DNA from: Linum tenue
Taxonomy: Eukaryota; Streptophyta; Magnoliopsida; Malpighiales; Linaceae
NCBI GenBank assembly: GCA_946122785.1
Contig: CAMGYJ010000005.1
Span: 33,966,002-34,030,001, forward strand
Length of the DNA: 64,000 bases
Reading direction: 5' to 3'
Shown: piece after piece, positions 47,195 through 58,503 of the stretch
Layout: each line of letters begins with the position of its first letter
Position numbering within the stretch: the first letter of the stretch is position 1
The notes under the pieces: model-generated
Seen by the model: the letters and a program-made list of their open reading frames with translations, nothing else
The model's database searches: none
What the model was told of the DNA's origin: nothing
Made by a program: the position numbers and the translations under genes

Positions 47195-47645
47195 GTAATT
47201 CTGTAAATATCACGGCTGTGAGATAGGCCGTGAGATATACCGTGAGATTTTTTCCATACAAAGGTGGAGTTCCAGACAGTTTCACGGGTTGTCTGCGACA
47301 GTATCACGGCCGTGAGATGAGCCGTGTTTTGGATATGAATGATGGACATCTCACGGTCACTATGTAAATTCTCATGGGTGTGAGACTTGGCCGTGAGATG
47401 GGATTTTATAACGGCTTAATGATGGTAATTTTACGCCCGTGAGACTGGGCCTTGAGATTCAAAAAACCTGAATCTCACGGTCTTGAAAGGACCATCTCAC
47501 ACCCGTGAGACTCCAGAAAGTTTCACGGGTTGCCTTCGACAGTATAACGGCCGTGAGATGAGCCGTGTTTTGGATATGTATGATGGACATCTCACGGCCA
47601 CTTTGTAAATTCTCATGGGCGTGAGACTTGGCCTTGAGATTCAAA
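47195..47645 (+). repeat. Palindrome-rich spacer S2
   Basis: Second copy, with CACGGCCGTGAGATGAGCCGTG at about 47302, split across lines; a second truncated palindrome lies near 47546. It runs directly into the 81-bp minisatellite. Confidence 0.8.
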
Positions 47646-47649
47646 AAAT

Positions 47650-48790
47650 CATTCCCTATTATCGGTTTTGGGTTGAACCCCATGTAATTGTGAACCGATG
47701 TGAGATTGAGGTTATGTATATGGTTGAATGAGCGTTTGATTATCGGTTTTTGGTTGAACCCCATGTTATTGTGAACCGATGTGAGATTGAGGTTATGTAT
47801 ATGGTTTAGCGAGCGTGTGATTATCGGTTTTGGGTTGAACCCCATGTAATTGTGAACCGATGTGAGATTGAGGTTATCTATATGGTTTAGTGAGCGTTTT
47901 ATTATCGGTTTTGGGTTGAACCCCATGTAATTGTGAACCGATGTGAGATTGAGGTAATTGATATGGTTTAGCGAGCGTGTGATTATCGGTTTTGGGTTGA
48001 ACCCCATGTAATTGTGAACCGATGGGAGATTGAGGTTATGTATATGGTTTAGTGAGCGTGTGATTATCGGTTTTGGGTTGAACCCCATGTAATTGTGAAC
48101 CGATGTGAGATTGAGGTTATGTATATGGTTGAATGAGCGTGTGATTATCGGTTTTGGGTTGAACCCCATGTAATTGTGAACCGATGTGAGATTGAGGTTA
48201 TCTATATGGTTTAGTGAGCGTTTGATTATCGGTGTTGGGTTGAACCCCATGTAATTGTGAACCGATGTGAGATTGATGTTATGTATATGGTTGAGTGAGC
48301 GTTTGATTATCGGATTTGGGTTGAACCCCATGTAATTGTGAACCGATGTGAGATTGAGGTTAAGTATATGGTTGAATGAGCGTGTGATTATCGGTTTTTG
48401 GTTGAACCCCATGTTATTGTGAACCGATGTGAGATTGAGGTTATGTATATGGTTGAATGAGCGTTTTATTATCGGTTTTGGGTTGAACCCCATGTAATTG
48501 TGAACCGATGTGAGATTGAGGTTATGTATATGGTTGAATGAGCGTTTTATTATCGGTTTTGGGTTGAACCCCATGTAATTGTGAACCGATGTGAGATTGA
48601 GGTTATGTATATGGTTTAGTGAGCGTTTGATTATCGGTTTTGGGTTGAACCCCATGTAATTGTGAACCGATGTGAGATTGAGGTTAAGTATATGGTTGAG
48701 TGAGCGTTTGATTATCGGTTTTGGGTTGAACCCCATGTAATTGTGAACCGATGTGAGATTGAGGTAATTGATATATGGGTTGATTTTCGT
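47650..48790. repeat. 81-bp minisatellite, about 13.5 copies
   Basis: The unit starts GGTTGAACCCCATGTAATTG and includes GAACCGATGTGAGATTGAGG. Because 81 is a multiple of three, one minus-strand frame stays open through the array (425 codons of a 27-residue repeat). Substitutions hit all codon positions and I see no start context, so I regard it as non-coding. Confidence 0.9.
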
Positions 48791-49158
48791 TTGATTATGG
48801 TTTTGGGTTAACCCATCTAATTATAACCGATGATTTTTTTGGGTTGGTCATAATGAAGAAATTCCTAGATCCTAAACCCTCACCGTCGTAAGTCGTAACA
48901 GTGATGCCGTTTCTTCCTTCTCGTCCTCCGTCGGCGCCAGAGGACTGATCCTCGGTTCCTCCCTGTCGGCTTCTTCCTTCCAGCTTCCCTCTCTCCCAGC
49001 CTCAGTTCTTCCTTCGTCTTCCCTTCTCTACCGGCGCTTTCTCCCCCTCGGCCGTCGAGTCTTACTCACAAGGTCTTGATTCGAAAAATTCCGCCCGTTT
49101 CCCATGGCTTATTTCGACGCAAGGTTCTTCAAATTGCTGTATTAACAGGTGCCGGGTT

Positions 49159-49479
49159 TATGTTTCCCAGGGCGAGCAGTCTTCCCTTCCCGGCTAACGA
49201 GGCCAAGCACCGCCGGGAGCTCGAAGCTGCCATAGGGATTGTGGAGCGCGCTTGTCGCATCTGTGTTGACGTAAAATTTGAATTCCGGTTCTGCTTTTCG
49301 CTTAGCATATGCTTGGTTCGTGTAGTCCGAGTAATTCTTCTTTCTTCTTTGAAATTTCTTCGATTGGATTGAACAGGTGCAGAGTTCCGTGCGCTCTAGT
49401 GAAGCAGCGTCCGTCGAGAAGAGCGACAGTACTCCAGTCACCATCGCTGACTTTGGTGTTCAAGCTTTCGTCAGTTTTG
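49159..49479 (+). pseudogene. Captured fragment of a HAL2-like (3'(2'),5'-bisphosphate nucleotidase family) gene
   Basis: Two exons joined by a retained 106-bp intron. Segment 49159-49270 encodes SLPFPANEAKHRRELEAA and VERACRICVD; 49377-49479 encodes SDSTPVTIADFGVQAFVSF. The phrase TPVTIADFG is a hallmark of the N-terminal part of plant SAL/HAL2-like phosphatases. Donor GTAAAA and acceptor GAACAG fit, and frame is kept across the intron. The metal-binding and catalytic parts are missing. It precedes the transposase gene in the same orientation and ends in a good donor (GTAAGC), so it may be spliced into the transposase leader. This is what a MULE carrying host exons (Pack-MULE) would look like. 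Confidence 0.7.
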
Positions 49480-50022
49480 GTAAGCCTACTCTTCTTGACA
49501 ACTGAAGGGAGTTGGGATGAACTTGTTCTCCACAAGACATCAGACCTTTTGACGATTCAGCATTAAGAATTCTAGTGTAATTCGATCTTAGGATCCATGA
49601 GTATTGGAACATTCACGTTGGCCTTTCATTGTAAATTGTAAGATTACATGGTGATCTATGGGTTTGTGGAGCTATTTGGAGCTATTTGATGAAACTTCAT
49701 TTGTTAAGTGTGTAGAGAGCTTCTTTGTTTGCTTCATTTGGTTGTCTTCTTTGTTCAATTTGGTGGGTGTTGTGAATTGTGATCTTGCTTGGCTTCATTT
49801 CATTTGTGAATGGTTGGTTTGTCGCGGAAGTGAAGGGGAAACTATCGAGTTGATATGTGGATTACAGTTACCAGCCAGCCCTTCATTTCAATTGTCTCGT
49901 GTTTGCCTCGTGTTTGTTAAATGATTAGTGAAGTGTTCGATTTGGTCGGCTGTGGGTGGTGAATATGTCGATTTCAATTGTCTCTAAACTTCATTTTGTT
50001 GCTTGTTTTCAGTTGATCAACT

Positions 50023-52649
50023 ATGGAAGGGTTGATGGATGATATGAGCACAGGCAAGGACACGGGAAATGACTTGAATGTTGGTTTAGATTGGGGAATG
50101 AATTATGGAGATGATACCGGTGGTGTTAGAGATAGTGACGATATGAAGGACAATGTCGACAGCAGCGATAGTGATTCTGAGGATGATAATAACACTAACA
50201 TTGGTGATGATGATAAAGAGAACATCTCAGATGACCATTTGCACAGCTTCGAAACACAGCCACACAGCTCAGAGAACATCAAAGATGCTGCAAATCCAGC
50301 CATGGTTCCACCGTACTCGAGTATGTATGACTGGACTTTGCTTGATAAAGTCGGGAATGGTAAGCCTTATTCTAAATGGGAGTCGGATGATGTTGTGGGT
50401 TATGAGTTTGAAACCCTTGAGGAGGCTGGCAAGTTCTATTCAACTTATGGTTGTGCCATGGGGTTCAGCGTACGAAAGAACACTCACACATATTCAAAAT
50501 ATGGAGTTAAAAATATGCAGCGATGGGTTTGCTCACGCGAGGGGGAGCGTCTTCCAGTCCACAATGACAAGGAGAACAGAAAGCGTGAACCTAGGCCTGT
50601 AACAAGGCTCCATTGTCCGGCTGCTTTCAAAGTCAGTTTTGTTGAGGCAACTAACCGATTCAAGGTGAAGCAGTTTGTACCAACACATTTTCATCCCTTA
50701 GCTGGAGCACATGAAGTGCAGTTTTTGAGTTCTCATCGCAAGGTAGATGACGCAAGTAAGGCTCAGATTCGATCACTTAGGGCTGCTGGTATTCGCACCA
50801 ATCAAATCATGGATTATCTAGTGAATTGTGCAGGAAGCTTTCAGAACTTGGGTTTCACTAAGACCGATGTCTACAATTTTGTTAGTGCGGATCGGAGGTC
50901 GGAGATCTTGGATAGTGACAGTGAAGCTGCACTTGCCTACTTACAAGCACGGGCAACTACCGATCCTCGTTTTTATTGTAGATATACAGTAAGTGACGGT
51001 GGTGAACTAGGCAATATGTTATGGGCTGACTCTCCTTCACAATTGGATTATAGTCTCTTTGGAGATGTTCTTGTTTTTGACTCGACGTACAAGACTAATG
51101 CATATAATCTTCCATTTCTTCTATTCATTGGTGTGAATAATCACAATGCAAGCACTGTTTTTGCATGTGCTTTACTTGCGGATGAAACGGCGGAGAACTA
51201 CGTATGGATTCTAAATGCTTTTTTACATTGCATGGGTGGTAAGAAGCCAACCGCAGTTATAACAGATGGTTGTTCTTCAATGAGGAAAGCTATCAAGTCG
51301 GTTCTCCCTGGATCCCGACATCGGTTATGTTCTTGGCACTTGGGCAATAACGCAGAAGCGCGTGGCCATGCGGAAGGCTTCCGGGAGGATTTCAAACGAT
51401 GCATGCTAAACTGCAGTTCTATTCCACAATTTGAAGCTACGTGGAAGGAAATTTTGTCCAAGTATGACCTGGAGCACAATGCGTGGATGAAGAAGATGTA
51501 TAGGCGACGAGCTCTATGGGCCACAACTTACTTGAAAGGTATTTTCTTTGCTGGGATGACTACCTCACAACGTTGTGAAAGCATGAACTCTTATCTAGAC
51601 AAATTCTTGCAAAGTAAGATGAAGTTGTTTGAGTTTGTCAAGCAGTTTGACATGGCACTTTTGTATAGGAGACAAACTGAGTTACATGACCAGTTTAAGA
51701 CAATACATACTGATGTTGTTTTGATGACACATTTACATGAAATTGAAAGACATGCCTCTATAGTATATACAAGAAATGTGTTCAGGAGCGTTCGAGCAGA
51801 AATTGCGAGAGAAGTTCATTACTATATTACAGACAAGTGTGTGTTGACCAATAAAACAGTTTACACATTGTCACGATTCAAATACCCTGACTCAAAGTGC
51901 ACCGTGGTCTTTTACACGAGTGGACATGATGTGCATTGTTCTTGTGGCATCTTTGAGTTCTGCGGAATTCCGTGTCGGCATATATTCTGTATATTGAAAG
52001 CAGAAAATCAAATGCAAATTCCAAAGTCACTCATTTTGAAGCGTTGGACTAAAGATGCAAAAGAGTTCGATCCCTCGAGTATGGGAAGCTGTCCTACCCA
52101 GCAAAATATTAGCAGGTATTATAAATTTAAGGTGTTCATTTAGTTCTTTGTTTACTTCTATTGTGCTTGGAACCAACTACAAAAGTGCTTGTTTATTTGG
52201 ACAGGTTTGGATTCTTGGTTGGTCAATGTAGTAGAATGTGCCATTATGCTGTGAGTTCGGATGAAGCATTTCATACTGCCAAAGGGTTGATTGAAGACTT
52301 GACATTGCGAGTGAAGACAATAAGTGAAGAAACAACCAACAAAACAAATAATGCTAATACGGATGTTGGAGTGAACTCCTCTCAGTTTATTAAGGACCCC
52401 CATCCAGTTCGAAGTAAAGGGAATGTGAAGCAACCTCAAGTGAAAACACGGTTGTGCAAGTATTGTAGGCGTCCTAAACATACAATCAGAAATTGTCCGC
52501 TGAAAAGAATGGCTGAAGCAGGTGGAGGTGATAGTCATTTCACGCAACAAGAATACAACTTCGAGTCCATAGGAGCAGGTGAAAGCAGCTTTCATGTGGA
52601 GACTCAAGAATCTGTTCTACTTCCCAAACGATCCAAGCACAACCTGTAA
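50023..52649 (+). CDS. MULE/FAR1-type transposase
   Basis: Exons 50023-52115 and 52205-52649 join in frame (R at the junction), giving 845 residues. The ATG lies just after an acceptor at about 50012. An acidic N-terminus (residues 1-100) is followed by a FAR1-type WRKY-GCM1 zinc-finger DNA-binding region (about 126-215). The MULE transposase core has D in VFDSTYKTN (near 350), D in VITDGCSSM (near 412) and E in QRCESMNSYL (near 517), then a SWIM finger CSCGIFEFCGIPCRH (near 640). Exon 2 adds a CCHC knuckle CKYCRRPKHTIRNC (near 782). All key residues are present and no stops occur. Domesticated FAR1/FHY3-related factors share this layout, but the transposon context makes a transposase more likely. 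Confidence 0.9.
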
Positions 52650-52731
52650 TGCTGGTGTTCGACTTCAAACTACATTATGTTTCATCTTGTAATGTTTGTT
52701 TTGTGCAAGTTAGTATCTAGTGACATTGAAT

Positions 52732-52826
52732 GGATCTATGTAATGCTCGTGTCAAGCTTCAAAGAACATTATAATAAGTACATGGGTTAGTTCTACAGGT
52801 AAATGTCTGTGCAGACTATTTCTGGA
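52732..52826 (+). other. Transposase 3' region shared with the ATHILA-like gene
   Basis: GGATCTATGTAATGCTCGTG and the following 20 bases recur exactly at 58733-58772. The next ~95 bp, up to the spacer, are also nearly the same in both places apart from a ~66-bp insertion in the second copy. Confidence 0.75.
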
Positions 52827-53223
52827 AATCTCACGGCCAATTCTGGAAATCCCACGGCCGTGAAAGAAGGCGTGTTTTTGGATTTGTAATTCTGGAAATA
52901 TCACGCCCGTGAGATAGGCCGTGAGAGAGACCGTTGATTTGTAATTCTGGACATCTCACGGCCTCTGTACATTCTCACGGGCGTGAGACTAAGACGTGAG
53001 ATAATCCCAGCTGAAATCCAAAATCACGCCTCATAAATGAAATCTCACGGCCGGGGGATGTACCGTGAGATTGTTTCCATAAAAAGGGGGAGTTCCAGAG
53101 AGTTTCACGGGTTGGCGTCGATATTACCACGGCCGTGAGATAAGCCGTGTTTAGGATATGAATCCTGGACATCTCACGGCCCTTTGTACATTCTCACGGG
53201 GCGTGAGACTAAGACGTGAGATT
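52827..53223 (+). repeat. Palindrome-rich spacer S3
   Basis: Third copy, with CACGGCCGTGAGATAAGCCG near 53130. It is followed by CCCTATTTAAAGC (53243-53255), a TATA-like element, and then by an oligo-CCC/CTCGCC leader. Confidence 0.8.
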
Positions 53224-53430
53224 AACCCTAGAATTGGAAACACCCTATTTAAAGCTTCCTCTTTTCTACTTGAACCCGACCCCCAACCCTATTTAAAACC
53301 CTCGCCGTCGCACTTCGACCCCCAACCCTCTACCCAGTTCGAACAAGCTCCCACCACCACAGGCGAAGCTCTCTCCCAGTCCCTTGCCCCCAAATCCTCC
53401 CTGCTCCGACTCCGTTTCGCCGGCCGCCAT

Positions 53431-53537
53431 GATCAAACTTTCCAAGTTCGATACAATCCTTGGACAAGGAATGCAGCAAAGAGATGGAGATTGCAAAACC
53501 CTTGACCAAGGTTGTATCTAGCTTGGAAAGTTTGATC
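53431..53537 (+). ncRNA. Foldback of about 107 nt, possible microRNA-like precursor
   Basis: Arms 53431-53463 and 53506-53537 are inverted repeats: 16 perfect pairs (GATCAAACTTTCCAAG / CTTGGAAAGTTTGATC), two mismatches, then GATACAA-CCTTGG pairing with one bulge, around a ~42-nt loop. Additional GCCGG/CCGGC pairing is possible at the base. A TATA-like element lies about 180 bp upstream. The stem length and mismatch pattern fit a plant MIRNA or a short inverted-repeat transposon relic. Target and expression are unknown. Confidence 0.4.
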
Positions 53538-54457
53538 TTTCCGGCTTGAGAGAGATCTTTAGGTTTGGCCATTTACTAACAGAGTCGGTGTCTGAGGTGC
53601 ATTCGTTGATGGAAGGAGGAACTGCAGTTCGTCGACACAGATTGTGGCTGTTGAAAATGATTGTTTTTTTGTTCTCTGTTTTTCTTTCGGTGACTTAGGT
53701 CATTTTCAGTTGAGGATCCAAATTCAATAGAGGACTGTAGACTCATTTATATGAAGCTTCGGCTCTATGAATCTAAGGTCTAAATTTCGAAACTTGGTAT
53801 ACCATTGAAGTTGTTCATCTCTTCTTTGTTTGCAGGTGTAAGTTGCAGTAGGCGATGCAACTAATCTAAGGTTGTTTTTCTGCTGGTATTATTGTAAAGC
53901 CATCTTATTTTATAATGGTGTGTTGGCAGACAAGGGCATGGATGTTCGACAAAAGTTTGTTCTTGTTTTTGTGATGTTGTGGTGTGCTTGTAAGCAAGAA
54001 GGTAGTATGTATTGAAGAAGTAGAGTTTTTGTATATCTAACTATTGTTGTGTTTAAGGAGAGGGAAGTGCAGGGGAGAAGAAGAAAAGGAAGTGGATCCT
54101 CGTGGGTGAGAAGAAGATGATCAATCTGGTTTCCCTCTTGGTGGAGAAGGGAAGGAGAAGAAGAAATGATAGAAGCACGTTTAGAGGAGGGAAGGAAGTA
54201 TCAGGAAGAAGTCTTTGTTTTGAGGGAGCATAGGAATCTGGAAGAGGAAGAAGAAGAATTTCCCCTGTACTCCATAACTCTAATGAATTTGTGTTATATA
54301 TGTATGTTCAATTTCTTTCCTACAAATCAATTGCAATGTACTCCATAACTCTAATGATCAAATATTGATCTTCTCTTCGATTGTGGGTGGCTAGATGGAT
54401 ATATCTCGTTATTGTTGTTTTTTGTTCTTAGATGGAAACCTCAGTGCTTGTAATTAA
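53538..54457. other. Unassigned sequence between spacers S3 and S4
   Basis: About 0.9 kb without a convincing gene. The only open piece (54166-54348) is purine-rich Glu/Arg coding texture with no domain. Confidence 0.5.
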
Positions 54458-54930
54458 ATTGTCACGGGCGAGAGAATAGGCCATGATATGGAAATCACTC
54501 CCAATTTCACGGCCGTGCGAGAAACCGTGAGATGGAAATATCACGGCCGGGATAAGGAGACGTGAGATGGAAATATCACTCCCAATGTCACGGCCGTGCG
54601 AGAGACCGTGAGATGGAAATATCACGGCCGGGATAAGGAGACGTGAGATGGAAATATTACTCCCAATTTCACGGCCGTGCGAGAGACCGTGAGATGGAAA
54701 TATCACGGCCGGGATAAGGAGACGTGAGATGGAATATCACTCCCAATTTCACGGCCGTGAGACTAAGACGTGAGATGTTCACAGCTGAAATTCAAAAAAC
54801 ACGCCTCATAACTGGAATCTCACGGTCGGGAGATGTACCGTGAGATTTTTTCCATAAAAGGGGGAGTTCCAGAGAGTTTCACGGGTTGGCGTCTATATTA
54901 TCACGTCCGTGAAATGGGCCGTGAGATTGG
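54458..54930 (+). repeat. Palindrome-rich spacer S4, with an internal ~80-bp tandem
   Basis: Fourth copy. Its first part is a ~80-bp unit (CACGGCCGTGCGAGAGACCG, then CACGGCCGGGATAAGGAGACG) repeated about 3.5 times. The second part matches S3 (GGGGGAGTTCCAGAGAGTTT). Confidence 0.8.
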
Positions 54931-55067
54931 AAGTTTTAAAACTAACCTATGCATATTAGAATTTGAAACCCCCCCGCCCCCATATTTTGTTCGAAACCTA
55001 TTTTCCTCTGTTCTACTTCGACCCCCAACCCTCTACTCCCTCTGTTCTACTTCGACCCCCTCGCCCT

Positions 55068-55222
55068 CGCCATTGCTCGCCCTCGCCCTCGCCCTCGCCC
55101 TCGCCCTCGCTCGCCCTCGCCCTCGCCCTCGCCCTCGCCCTCGCCCTCGCCCTTACTCGCTCGCCCTCGCCCTTGCTGCCTCGCCCTCGCCCTCGCCCTC
55201 GCCCTCGCCCTCGCTCGCCCGC
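55068..55222 (+). repeat. CCCTCG hexanucleotide repeat in the leader of the ATHILA-like gene
   Basis: About 25 imperfect CCCTCG units. The leader ends near 55310 with GCCTCTG|GTGAGT, a strong donor, so it is probably the 5' UTR exon rather than coding. Confidence 0.75.
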
Positions 55223-56041
55223 GAAGATTCTTCAAGGTTCAGCGGCGACGGCGACCATTTCCGGACGAGTCTCTGCCCTCTGTTCCACTTCGATCCCGAC
55301 AAGGCCTCTGGTGAGTTCTTCTTAACCACAGCGGCACTCTTCTCTGGTTTCTTGCATTTTTTAGGGTTTAGTTGCCCAATTGTGGTTGGTTTGAATTAGG
55401 GTTTTGAATGGTTTCATGTTGTCCATTAAGACAAGAGGGGAAGAATTGAAATCATGTTTTGGTTGTTGTTATTATAATTTGAATGTTGTGATGGAATCCT
55501 GGGAGAGAGCTATGCACTTATGGGGTAGTGCACTTGCTCTTCTTGCCCATCTACTACTTCTGGTGTCTTGCCCTTCTGCCCCGAGTGTTGTTCCACCTGT
55601 GGTTCTTAAAGAAGGTAACCATAGCTGGTTTTATAGTTGCATATCTTCCCCATCTATCATTTTTTTATGTGCTCTATAAGATGAGGTACATGCCAATGAT
55701 CCTAGGAAGTTATTACATGTCTTGGTTGCTCTTCTACCTTTGTATAACATACTGGTTAATGCTCATCACCGTTTATAGCTGATGGGTAGTCTCAATTACT
55801 CTTCTGCTTCATTTATTATGTTGGTGGATAGAGATCTCTGAGGTACCTGGTGAACTAGATGATCAAGAGGTTGCATAAGATTAAGTACATTAACCGAAAA
55901 CTGAAACTACCCACAACTGATGCTCTTACTATTTGCTGGTGGCTATAGCAGTACTCGCTTTTTCCCTTTTGCAGTCGGTCCAAGTTTTGCGGGAGAATTG
56001 CATTACTAAAGACTAAATGTGCTTAGTTGGTTTTTGTAGGA

Positions 56042-58503
56042 ATGGGGAAAGCTAAACCAAAAACCCGGCAACCAGCAGCCTCACCTGCTAAAAGGAAGGC
56101 TCCTTCTTCTCGTCGCCGCCAAACCCAAGAACGAGACACTCCCCCCAAACGACAACGCAAAAACAACCAAGGACGGGCACGCCAACCATCTCCACCACCA
56201 CCACAAGCGGAGGCTCAACTTGGAGGAGGGAGACTTCACGGCTTCCTCCAATTACCCGTCGAACATAGGAAGGCTTTGGAGCGCTTCCTTCCCCTCCCAT
56301 TTGGGCAGCAAAGATGCTTTGATTGGGATCTCCTAGAGCGCCTCGGAGCAGCGGAACCCGTTCGCACATGCCTCCGTCTCCCGGCATGGTGTGAGGTTCT
56401 CTCCATCAATGAGGTCATCTACCGAGAGCTTACCATTGAGTTCCTCAGCACTCTCTCCATCAAGAGAATGTCCGAGTTTAACCTCGACAAGCCCGAAGAC
56501 AACATAACTTTTCGCCTTGGAGGACAGGCGAGACAGATGAGCATCACTGAGTTCACAGAGGCACTCCAGATATACCCACCAGGATTTCTCACCACAGGTG
56601 GACATGGTTTTATTTCGGAGCAAATATATCATTCAAGAGCAGAATCGGTCAATGCTATGTGGAGAACGGTAAAACAAAACCATGTGGACAAGTCTGACCC
56701 TGCCCACTATAAAGGGAATGATCTTCTTCCCCCGTGGCGTATCATCCACAACATTATCGCTCATTCTGTGGCAGCTAGGGAGGGGAGCCCGGGGAGTGTG
56801 ACCAAGCGGGATTTGAACTTTTTCCTCTCTATGGTAAAAGATCCCCCAATTCATCTTGGTATAGTCATATTGAAAACCCTACAGAAGATCACCTCCAACA
56901 AACAAATCAAGACCATCCATGGAGGTGCCTACATCACAAGGCTAGCTCGGCATTTTGGCATTGATCCGGTGGGTTCTCATTGCACCATTGCCCAGTCCAC
57001 TCAACCAATCTCCCAAAAAAACCTTGCGGATCTAAATTTGTTGTCAAAGGTAAATGTTCCAACCAACACTTTCCTTTTCACAGTGAATGCTAAAACATAA
57101 CTAGTCGGGATTCAAACAATCTAGGATTGATTTTGTGCAAGTTTTGGATTGCCTACTAATCTAGTTCCTTTTGAACATTGAGCAAATGTAACTAATGCTT
57201 CTGATATTGATCATGTCTGTGTTTGGTGGTTAAGGAGAATGGTGTGGTAGGCATTGTTGGCCTCCCTCATCCTGCTCGACCTCTTGCAACAGATGAGGCA
57301 AACGCATCGGAGCATGTTGTTCAGCAAATGGTCGAGGAGACTCCGGAACAACCTGCACAACATCACCAAACTACGACTCAAGCCGGACCATCCACCGACA
57401 GCTACATATCCCATTTTGAGGCATTGGGTCGGCAGAATGCCCAAATTCTGGAGCAAAATGCACTCATTCTCTCCCGCCTCGATCGAGAGAAGGAAGCTCG
57501 ACGCTACATCATCGAATGCAACCATCAGATCATGAGGTCCTTGAGGATTGACTACGAACAATTCTCAAGACCTTGGGAACTATCTCCTAGGCCAACCGAG
57601 GAGATCAATGAAGAGGGAAGTGAAGAGGATGACGAGGGTAATGACGATGAGCAAAACAAGGAAAAAAATCAAGAGGACATAGGAGAGGAACAAAACAAGG
57701 AAAGCAGTGAAGAGGACAATGACACCAATGAGGAAGACAGCAGTGAAGAGGACGACGACGAGGGCAATGGCGATGACCAAAACAAGGGAAAAAATCAAGA
57801 GGTCAGAGGGAACGATGAGGAAGACAGCAGTGAAGAGGACGACGACGAGGGCAATGGCGATGACCAAAACAAGGAAAAAAATCAAGAGGAGAAAGGAGGG
57901 GAACAAAACAAGGAAAGCATTGAAGAGGTCAAAGGGACCGATGAGGAAGACAGCAGTGAAGAGGACGACGACGAGGACAATGGCGAAGACCAAAACAAGG
58001 AAAAAAATCAAGAGGAGAAAGGAGAGGAACAAAACAAGGAAAGCAGTGAAGAGGACAGTGACACCAATGAGGAAGACAGCAGTGAAGAGGACGACGACGA
58101 GGGCAATGGCGATGACCAAAACAAGGAAAAAAATCAAGAGGAGAAAGGAGAGGAACAAAACAAGGAAAGCATTCAAGAGGACAAAGGGACCGATGAGGAA
58201 GACAGCAGTGAAGAGGACGACGACGAGGGCAATGGCGATGACCAAAACAAGGAAAAAAATCAAGAGGAGAAAGGAGAGGAACAAAACAAGGAAAGCATTC
58301 AAGAGGACAAAGGGACCAATGAGGAAGACAGCAGTGAAGAGGACGACGAGGGCAATGGCGATGACCAAAACAAGGAAAAAAATCAAGAGGTCAAAGGGAC
58401 CAATGAGGAAGACAGCAGTGACTCTAGCGAGGACAATGAAGATGAGCAAATCCAGGAAAACAAAGACGAGGACGAGAACACTAACGAGAAAGATGGGCAG
58501 TGA
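56042..58503 (+). CDS. Freestanding ATHILA ORF-1-like protein with acidic repeat tail
   Basis: Exons 56042-57049 and 57235-58503, phase 0 at the junction, 758 residues. The ATG directly follows the acceptor TTTTTGTAG, and a leader exon ends at about 55310. The basic N-terminus (KRKAPSSRRR) could be a nuclear signal. The domain hallmarks of the ATHILA ORF-1/plant transposon protein group follow: YRELTIEFLSTLSI, ITFRLGGQ, SITEFTEALQIY. Exon 2 begins with a predicted helix (SYISHFEALGRQNAQILEQN). It ends in about 290 residues of acidic tandem repeat (unit ~42 residues, EEDSSEEDDDEGNGDDQNKE, about six copies). There are no stops or frameshifts, no gag and no LTR. It may be a co-opted gene or the cargo of a spacer-bounded element. 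Confidence 0.75.
57680..58440 (+). repeat. ~126-bp coding tandem repeat in the acidic tail
   Basis: About six in-frame units (42 codons) differing by small substitutions and deletions. Alternative frames are also open over the repeats but are shadows. Confidence 0.85.

Noticed and set aside
47459..48736. 425-codon minus-strand ORF with a 27-residue repeat
   Set aside because: It is generated by an 81-bp minisatellite whose length is a multiple of three. There is no domain, start context or neighbour support.
53158..53505. 115-codon ORF as a protein gene
   Set aside because: Overlaps the spacer end, leader-like CCC-rich sequence and one arm of a foldback. No recognisable protein, and the foldback explains the structure better.
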